Source: Tenacibaculum maritimum NCIMB 2154
GTDB lineage: Bacteria; Bacteroidota; Bacteroidia; Flavobacteriales; Flavobacteriaceae
DNA: 64,000 bases
Direction: 5' to 3'
NCBI RefSeq assembly: GCF_900119795.1
Contig: NZ_LT634361.1
Location: forward strand, 2,666,001 to 2,730,000
Shown: one piece after another, positions 58,659 through 64,000 of the stretch
How the letters are laid out: every line of letters begins with the position of its first letter
Position numbering within the stretch: the stretch's first letter is position 1
The notes under the pieces: generated by a model
Told to the model about the DNA's origin: nothing
The model's database searches: none
Seen by the model: only the letters and a program-made list of their open reading frames with translations
Translations under genes and position numbers: made by a program

Positions 58659-59792
58659 TTATTTTTTTATCAATTTATATATTGACTCCCTTATCCTAAC
58701 TCTATCAGCATCCGTCAAATTAGATCCCGAAGGTAAGCATAAACCATTCTCAAATAATTTTTCTGCAACATCCTCCCCATAATAATTATAATCTTTAAAT
58801 ACAGGTTGTAAATGCATAGGCTTCCATAAAGGACGAGACTCTATACTATCTTCTAATAAGCTTAAACGTAGATCCTCCCTTGTAAACCCTGTTTTGATAC
58901 TATCTATCACAATAGCGCTAAGCCAATGGTTTGAAAAATAACCTTGAGTTGGCTCATCAAAAACAGTTATTCCATCAACATTCTTAAATAGGGATCTATA
59001 AAATTCATGATTAGCTCTCCTATTATGGACATGATTATCTAATACCTCCATTTGTCCACGTCCAATACCAGCAGTAATGTTGCTCATTCGATAATTATAC
59101 CCCACTTTTGAATGCTGATAATGAGGCGCTTCGTCTCTAGCTTGAGTTGCTAGAAAAATAGCTTTTTGCTTATCTCCTTTTCTTTTACAAACTAAAGCTC
59201 CCCCTCCTGAAGTAGTAATAATTTTATTTCCGTTAAAAGACAAGATACCAAAATCACCAAAAGTTCCACATTTCTGTCCTTTATAAGTAGCTCCTAATGC
59301 CTCTGCTGCATCTTCTATCAAAGGTATTTCATATTCCTTTGATATTCTTACTATCTCCTGCATCTTCGCTGGCATTCCATATAAATGGACTACAATTATT
59401 GCTTTCGGCTTTTTTCCCTTACTAATTCTATCTTGAATAGCCTTTTCCAAGACTATAGGACACATATTCCAAGTATCTTTTTCGCTATCTATAAAAATAG
59501 GATTTGCCCCTTGATATCTTATAGGGTTTGCTGATGCAGAAAATGTCATGCTTTGGCAAATAACTTCATCTCCTAAACCAACACCTAGTAAAATAAGCGC
59601 CAAATGAATGGCTGATGTTCCAGATACCAAACAAGATACCTGAACTTCTCTTTCAAGGTATTTTTCTAAATCGTCCTCAAAACCATTTACATTTGGTCCA
59701 AGCGGAGCCACCCAATTCGTATCAAAGGCTTCTTTTATATATTTTTGCTCACCACCTCCCATATGAGGTGAGGATAACCAAATTTTATCCAT
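58659..59792 (-). CDS. DegT/DnrJ/EryC1/StrS-family sugar aminotransferase
   Basis: A 377-residue PLP enzyme that aminates a keto-sugar nucleotide. It has the N-terminal SSPHMGGGEQKYI and NWVAPLGPNV, VSGTSAIHLAL for phosphate binding, LIEDAAEALGATY and the PLP lysine in SFNGNKIITTSGG. The nearest known role is the PglE/WbpE-like formation of 4-amino-4,6-dideoxy sugars, consistent with the adjoining PglC-like transferase, but substrate is uncertain. It lies 15 bases after the sugar transferase gene. Confidence 0.92.
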   Translation of the reverse strand: MDKIWLSSPHMGGGEQKYIKEAFDTNWVAPLGPNVNGFEDDLEKYLEREVQVSCLVSGTSAIHLALILLGVGLGDEVICQSMTFSASANPIRYQGANPIFIDSEKDTWNMCPIVLEKAIQDRISKGKKPKAIIVVHLYGMPAKMQEIVRISKEYEIPLIEDAAEALGATYKGQKCGTFGDFGILSFNGNKIITTSGGGALVCKRKGDKQKAIFLATQARDEAPHYQHSKVGYNYRMSNITAGIGRGQMEVLDNHVHNRRANHEFYRSLFKNVDGITVFDEPTQGYFSNHWLSAIVIDSIKTGFTREDLRLSLLEDSIESRPLWKPMHLQPVFKDYNYYGEDVAEKLFENGLCLPSGSNLTDADRVRIRESIYKLIKK

Positions 59793-59807
59793 TTTTGCTT
59801 TTTAAAA

Positions 59808-60422
59808 TTATTTATTATTTTTTCCCATAAATGTCTCCATAGTAGCATTAGTCTTTGAGCTTATTCCCTTTCTATCTAAAACCTTTTTTATTGTTAAAAT
59901 CAATATTTTTAAGTCTATAAGAAAATTTACATTGTCCACATACCATGTGTCTAACTCGAACTTACGTTCCCAAGATATCTCATTTCTACCATTTACCTGT
60001 GCCCAACCTGTAACACCAGGTTTTACATTATGTCTTCTTTTTTGTTCTGGGGTATATCTTTCTAAATATTTAACTAGCAATGGTCTTGGTCCAATTAAAG
60101 ACATATCTCCTTTTAAAACATTTATCAATTGAGGAATCTCATCTAAAGAATTTGACCTAACAAACTGACCTATTCTTGTAATTCTTTTTTCATCTGGGAG
60201 TAACACTCCTTTAGAATCTCGCTCATCCGTCATTGTTTTAAGTTTTATTATTTCAAATATCTCATCATTTTTGCCAGGTCTCTTTTGTAAAAAAAATACC
60301 CCTCCTTGGTTTATTTTTAGTAAAACAATGACTACTAACAACACTGGGAATAAAACTATCAATCCTATAAGAGATAAAAGTACATCTATAATCCTCTTAA
60401 AAAAACAACTATATAATTTCAT
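59808..60422 (-). CDS. Initiating sugar transferase (PglC-like)
   Basis: A 204-residue monotopic phosphoglycosyl transferase that attaches the first sugar phosphate to undecaprenyl phosphate. It has the N-terminal re-entrant helix FFKRIIDVLLSLIGLIVLFP, then FEIIKLKTMTDERD, the catalytic RSNSLDEIPQLINVLKGDMS, IGPRPLL, PGVTGWAQVNGRN and ELDTWYVDNV. The short size places it with PglC rather than WecA or WbaP. The end of the acyltransferase gene overlaps its start by 14 bases, so the two are translationally coupled. Confidence 0.95.
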   Translation of the reverse strand: MKLYSCFFKRIIDVLLSLIGLIVLFPVLLVVIVLLKINQGGVFFLQKRPGKNDEIFEIIKLKTMTDERDSKGVLLPDEKRITRIGQFVRSNSLDEIPQLINVLKGDMSLIGPRPLLVKYLERYTPEQKRRHNVKPGVTGWAQVNGRNEISWERKFELDTWYVDNVNFLIDLKILILTIKKVLDRKGISSKTNATMETFMGKNNK

Positions 60423-60831
60423 TTATTAACTGTCCTTTGTCATTTAACTTAACTCCTTCCTTGATTACTTTTGCTGGATTCCCAGCGACAATGCAATTGC
60501 TTTTTATATTCTTTGTAACAATTGCTCCCGCTCCGACAACAACATGATTACCTATCGTGATCCCTGGCATAATTATAGAATCGACTCCTATAAGGCAATT
60601 GCTTCCAATGTGAGTATCTAGTTTTAGCGATCTTAAATGGTCATGTGCTAATATTAAACTATTTGCCAATATCCATGTGTTATCTCCTATATAAATGCCA
60701 CTAGGATTTATACTTTTATCTAACCTTGCTTTATAAGATATAATAACATTTTTACCTATATTCATTCTATACCTTTTCCTTAAAAATAAGGGATATATCT
60801 TTGATAAAAAATTCCAAAGTAACTTTCTCAT
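60409..60831 (-). CDS. Hexapeptide-repeat acyltransferase
   Basis: A 140-residue left-handed beta-helix acyltransferase with hexapeptide repeats (INPSGIYIGDNTWILAN, THIGSNCLIGVDSIIMPG, NHVVVGAGAIVTKNI, VAGNPAKVI). His63 in ILAHDHLRSL is a likely catalytic base. It should O- or N-acetylate a polysaccharide sugar using acetyl-CoA. It lacks the N-terminal domain of PglD, so it is more like colanic-acid or serine-type acetyltransferases. Its start overlaps the ATP-grasp gene stop by one base (TAATG). Confidence 0.9.
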   Translation of the reverse strand: MRKLLWNFLSKIYPLFLRKRYRMNIGKNVIISYKARLDKSINPSGIYIGDNTWILANSLILAHDHLRSLKLDTHIGSNCLIGVDSIIMPGITIGNHVVVGAGAIVTKNIKSNCIVAGNPAKVIKEGVKLNDKGQLINEII

Positions 60832-62750
60832 TAATTATTATTTTTAATAATAGCTGTAACTATATTTTTTAACGATTTTCTTGGTTTCCACCCTAAGTTT
60901 AATAACCTATCTCCATTAATCATGGAGCTAGATCTAATAGTTTCATCTTCTCCATAAGCGATGGTGTCATTCTTATTGGGTAATTGCCTTTTTACTTCCT
61001 CACAATATTCTCTCATACTTACATTTTCTCCACTAACATTAAGAACACTATTATCTAAATCTTTACTTATCAGATATTTCACAGCTTCAGATACGTCCTC
61101 AATATCTATCAAATTTGTATTATTATTAGGATTCGCTATCACTATTTCTTGACCTGTAATATAGTTATGTACTATTTTCCCAAAAAAACCCAACTGATTC
61201 ATCTCATTTGTATTCAGTATCCTAGGAAAGCGAAGGTGTATTATTTTTGTTTGAACGCTATATTCATTTATAGATGTGAAAAAATCTTCTATTATAATTT
61301 TTTGAAAAGCATAACTTGTTTTAATTACAATATTGGATTCTTCTGTTTTGGATACATTTAATTCTTGATCATAAACTGACTGTGATGATATATTAATTAT
61401 TTTAGGAATTTTTGCTTTGGCTATTTTAGGAATCATTTTATAAATATACCTTACTGCATCAAACTTTAATTCATCCTCTTCAAAAGCAAGAGCACTAACA
61501 AAATTTATTAAAATATCACTCTGAGTAAAACATGTCGTTAATTTATTATCATTATCTGCTACTATCTCAAAAAATGAACCTTGAAACATCTCCCTATATT
61601 TAGCCATAGATGTAACTCTGCTAATAAGATAAATTTTAGAATACTCATTAAGATCTAATGATTTAACAAAATGTTTACCCACAGAACTTCCTGCCCCTAA
61701 AACTGTTGCAATTTTTTTTCTTTTTTTGCTCTCTACCACTGGTATCGTAGTACAGGCTACTTGTCTTACTCCTACTTTGTTAATAGCATACCCATCAATA
61801 AATGCTGGCTTGTCTAAAAAATTTCTTACTAAATAATCTACTTCGTTAAACCCTAATAATGCTCTATTACCTGTAATTCCAGTAAACCTCATGTTCATTT
61901 CAAAAAAGAAAAGGCCTTTCGGAGTAATTCTTCCCTGTATGTTTACTGGACCTTTTACCTTTTTATCTTCTAAAAGCGGGACAAATTTCAAAATCTCATC
62001 CAAATGCTCAAATTTCTTTGGATTTATTGGTTCAATAAAAATAGGGACACCATTTTTTAATGTATTCTTAGAAATAAAAGTAGCTGTATGCTTAGAGTCT
62101 TTATTAAATAAAATTTGAATAGAAATCTCAGATTTTTGAACAAAAGAACCACTTTCAACAGCTTTTTTTATCGATAAATAGTTAGGATCTTCTTTTTCTG
62201 GAAATAAATACGGTTGTATTATATCTTCTTCTTTTAAAAAATGTAAATCCTCAATACTATTTACAATAGTTATACCCTGAGAAGCAGACCCTCCACTAGG
62301 CTTCACTATCGCAGGGAAAATACTTGTATCTATATTTAAATTAAACTCTTTTACAGAAAATGTTGGTACAATTTTGCACCCTTTTGAAGCAAAATAAGTG
62401 TACCAATCTTTCTTATCTCTACTAATTTCTGTAATAGAAGGTTCAGAAACTAATACTTCTATATTATTACTATCAAACTCTTTTAAATTATTTGCAAATA
62501 ATGTTAATTCATGATCATGACCAGGTATTATGATATCTACATTGTTTTCTTTACAGATTGCTATAATTTCTCCTATATAACCATCTGCGTACAAACTTCT
62601 TACTTGGTAAAATTTATCACAAAAACTATGAGCATAAACGTTTCTATTACCATCACAACCAATTATTTTATAATCTCTTTTTAAATTTAAAGAATCTATA
62701 ACAGATTGCCCAACTCCAGAACCTACACAGGTTACCAATACTTTTATCAT
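60831..62750 (-). CDS. ATP-grasp/SDR fusion protein
   Basis: A 639-residue two-domain protein. Residues 1-340 are a carbamoyl-phosphate-synthase-like ATP-grasp ligase: VLVTCVGSGVGQSVIDSLN, PGHDHELTLFA, FPAIVKPSGGSASQGI and the metal-binding FFFEMNMRFTGITGNR. Residues 348-639 are an extended SDR with VLGAGSSVGKHF, ISSQSVYD and SYAFQK (Tyr-x3-Lys), then FPRILNTNEMNQLGFFG and LNVSGENVSMREY. Each domain keeps its catalytic residues. Such ligases elsewhere add amino acids or link a carboxylate to an amine, so the fusion could couple sugar reduction or epimerisation to amide formation; this is inference. It is 3 bases after the glycosyltransferase-like gene. Confidence 0.85.
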   Translation of the reverse strand: MIKVLVTCVGSGVGQSVIDSLNLKRDYKIIGCDGNRNVYAHSFCDKFYQVRSLYADGYIGEIIAICKENNVDIIIPGHDHELTLFANNLKEFDSNNIEVLVSEPSITEISRDKKDWYTYFASKGCKIVPTFSVKEFNLNIDTSIFPAIVKPSGGSASQGITIVNSIEDLHFLKEEDIIQPYLFPEKEDPNYLSIKKAVESGSFVQKSEISIQILFNKDSKHTATFISKNTLKNGVPIFIEPINPKKFEHLDEILKFVPLLEDKKVKGPVNIQGRITPKGLFFFEMNMRFTGITGNRALLGFNEVDYLVRNFLDKPAFIDGYAINKVGVRQVACTTIPVVESKKRKKIATVLGAGSSVGKHFVKSLDLNEYSKIYLISRVTSMAKYREMFQGSFFEIVADNDNKLTTCFTQSDILINFVSALAFEEDELKFDAVRYIYKMIPKIAKAKIPKIINISSQSVYDQELNVSKTEESNIVIKTSYAFQKIIIEDFFTSINEYSVQTKIIHLRFPRILNTNEMNQLGFFGKIVHNYITGQEIVIANPNNNTNLIDIEDVSEAVKYLISKDLDNSVLNVSGENVSMREYCEEVKRQLPNKNDTIAYGEDETIRSSSMINGDRLLNLGWKPRKSLKNIVTAIIKNNN

Positions 62751-62753
62751 ATT

Positions 62754-64000
62754 TTATTTCAAAAGTTTGTTAAATTTTTTCTTGTCAAAGGTATCATATA
62801 TTCCTGAAGAACTAATATTTTTTTTAGATGCATTTGATACAAAAAAAGAAAAATCTTTTATTCCATATAAATATTTAAGCCCTTCAAATTTAGAATCTAA
62901 TTTCTTTTTAGAATCTAATCCATTAAACATAATTTTACCTATCTTTTTCCCTAAACTTAATGCTTCATATACTACTGAAGAGTTTTCTCCTATTATAACC
63001 TCATGCTTTAATACAGAGATCAATGAGTCAATGTTTTTATTATCTAGAACTATATTCTTTCTATTATGTAGCTGCTTTTGCTGAGCTGAGCTGAGCGCTT
63101 CTTGCGGATGTAGGCGAATACTGAAACTATATGTACTATATTGCTCAGCTAACTCCAACGTAGTCTTCAATATTTTATCCGTAATTGCTGGAGAAGAAAC
63201 CATCAATACCGTTTTCTGATTTACTTCTATATCAGCCTTCACCAATAACCAACTATTATATGCCCAACCAATATTAACTTGCTTTTTTATAGGTATCGAA
63301 AATTGTTCTCCAATCCATTTAACTCCGAAATTCAAAAAAATATCTGGGTCGATTTCTGGTTGATAATCTCCTGTGTACAATACCGTTTCAGAATGTGTAA
63401 TACCATGTTGTAATTCCAAAACTTCTATGTTTTTGACCTTTGCTGCCCTAATAAATGGTAAAAAAACAATTCTATCTACCACAAATATTTGCCTCGCACC
63501 TATAGCTTTTAATATTAAACTAGAAAAAAAATAATGTATTAAAAACTCTCCTATCTTGTAGGAAATAATTGACCTAATCTTTTTAGATAAAGAAAAATAC
63601 ATAGAAGCATCTTTAACAAGTTTATGTATCTTTTTACCATAAATTATATATATAACAGGAGCTATTAGTACCCCAATTAATTTTGATGTGTAATCAATAA
63701 AATCAGAAATTTTATAATCCGCATCTTCATTATATCTAGGACTGAATTGCTTCCCACTTAGGTTTCTTTGTAATACTAGTGTATTGCTTTTAAGATTTGA
63801 CTGCGCTATTAGTGGGTCAGTAAACTTATCAAAATAGCCCTCATCTTGCTGACTTAATCTAGGAAATGCAAGTACCAAGTATTTGTATTTTTTTCTTCTT
63901 AAAATTATGCCGATAAATTGAAAAAACGATGTGACATAGTTGAAAAGAACTTCTCTAAAAGGTATTCTTACTTTTGTTGTTCTATTAGTAAATCCTATTT
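62754..64000 (-). CDS. Glycosyltransferase-like protein, partial (N-terminus outside window)
   Basis: At least 415 residues, read through the right edge: the frame stays open from TTG at 63878 back to 64000 with sensible sequence (VRIPFREVLFNYVTSFFQ, FIGIILRRKKYKYLVLAFPR), so the true start lies beyond the window and the 374-residue version is an artefact. Near 190 there is VLELQHGITHSETVLY and near 310 GENSSVVYEALSLGKKIG, which recall GT-B capsule or teichoic-type transferases. Its sugar or acceptor is unknown. It precedes the ATP-grasp/SDR fusion gene. Confidence 0.75.
   Translation of the reverse strand, partial: IGFTNRTTKVRIPFREVLFNYVTSFFQFIGIILRRKKYKYLVLAFPRLSQQDEGYFDKFTDPLIAQSNLKSNTLVLQRNLSGKQFSPRYNEDADYKISDFIDYTSKLIGVLIAPVIYIIYGKKIHKLVKDASMYFSLSKKIRSIISYKIGEFLIHYFFSSLILKAIGARQIFVVDRIVFLPFIRAAKVKNIEVLELQHGITHSETVLYTGDYQPEIDPDIFLNFGVKWIGEQFSIPIKKQVNIGWAYNSWLLVKADIEVNQKTVLMVSSPAITDKILKTTLELAEQYSTYSFSIRLHPQEALSSAQQKQLHNRKNIVLDNKNIDSLISVLKHEVIIGENSSVVYEALSLGKKIGKIMFNGLDSKKKLDSKFEGLKYLYGIKDFSFFVSNASKKNISSSGIYDTFDKKKFNKLLK

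Noticed and set aside
63081..63095. CTGAG repeated three times inside the glycosyltransferase-like gene
   Set aside because: The run is short and in frame, encoding the plausible stretch ALSSAQQKQ. I see no sign of phase variation.

Overview
The window is a low-GC chromosomal stretch from a marine-type Flavobacteriaceae member of the Bacteroidota, close in style to Tenacibaculum or Polaribacter. I infer this from the SusC/SusD outer-membrane pair, four proteins with type IX secretion (T9SS) C-terminal sorting domains, GEVED, LamG and Fn3 surface modules, DUF4197/DUF5522/GbsR-type family genes, AT-rich 5' regions without Shine-Dalgarno sites, and promoters of the Bacteroidota form TTTG-N19-TANNTTTG. 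I see no tRNA, rRNA, insertion sequence, prophage or CRISPR array.

Layout. 1-0.93 kb: pyrF with its terminator. 1.2-7.8 kb: a SusD/SusC pair divergent from a LytTR response regulator and LytS-type histidine kinase; the gap between them carries two nested direct repeats. 7.9-8.2 kb: a 57-bp tandem array in which each unit makes a TGTACA-tipped hairpin. 8.5-19.1 kb: a three-gene operon for secreted proteins (a coiled-coil tail-fibre-like protein, a small secreted protein and a 2964-residue LamG/T9SS giant). 19.8-24 kb: small conserved genes, including a 54-codon Cys-rich DUF5522 gene and a 107-residue HExxH protein. 24.2-27.6 kb: a fused isobutyryl-CoA-mutase-type enzyme. 27.7-29.4 kb: a TIGR01777 epimerase-like protein and a GbsR/MarR regulator, with a short possible gene remnant between them. 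29.6-38.1 kb: an M14 carboxypeptidase, a Tricorn-like S41 peptidase and a beta-propeller-like protein; the first and third carry T9SS sorting domains. 38.2-45.2 kb: a complete trpEGDCFBA operon behind a Trp-rich leader peptide and an attenuator. 45.4-56 kb: asnB, a large T9SS adhesin, a DUF3103-like lipoprotein, gyrB and a DUF6588-like protein. 56.1-64 kb: a surface-polysaccharide locus (rmlB, rmlC, rmlA, aminotransferase, initiating sugar transferase, acyltransferase, ATP-grasp/SDR fusion, glycosyltransferase-like protein) that runs off the right edge.

How the parts fit. The trp genes supply every step from chorismate to tryptophan, and the leader gives them a Trp-codon-controlled switch. 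The 15-codon leader contains three consecutive Trp codons, lies a few bases from a consensus promoter, and is followed by a perfect 13-bp terminator stem plus plausible pre-emptor and antiterminator pairings. This is the best-supported regulatory discovery here. The T9SS cargo genes and the polysaccharide locus are both cell-envelope functions and may meet on the surface, since many T9SS cargos are anchored to lipopolysaccharide. The least explained parts are the 57-bp hairpin array, the Gly/Ser-rich centre of the giant protein, and the ATP-grasp/SDR fusion.

Limits: family names come from reading motifs by eye. No database search, folding program or alignment was run.
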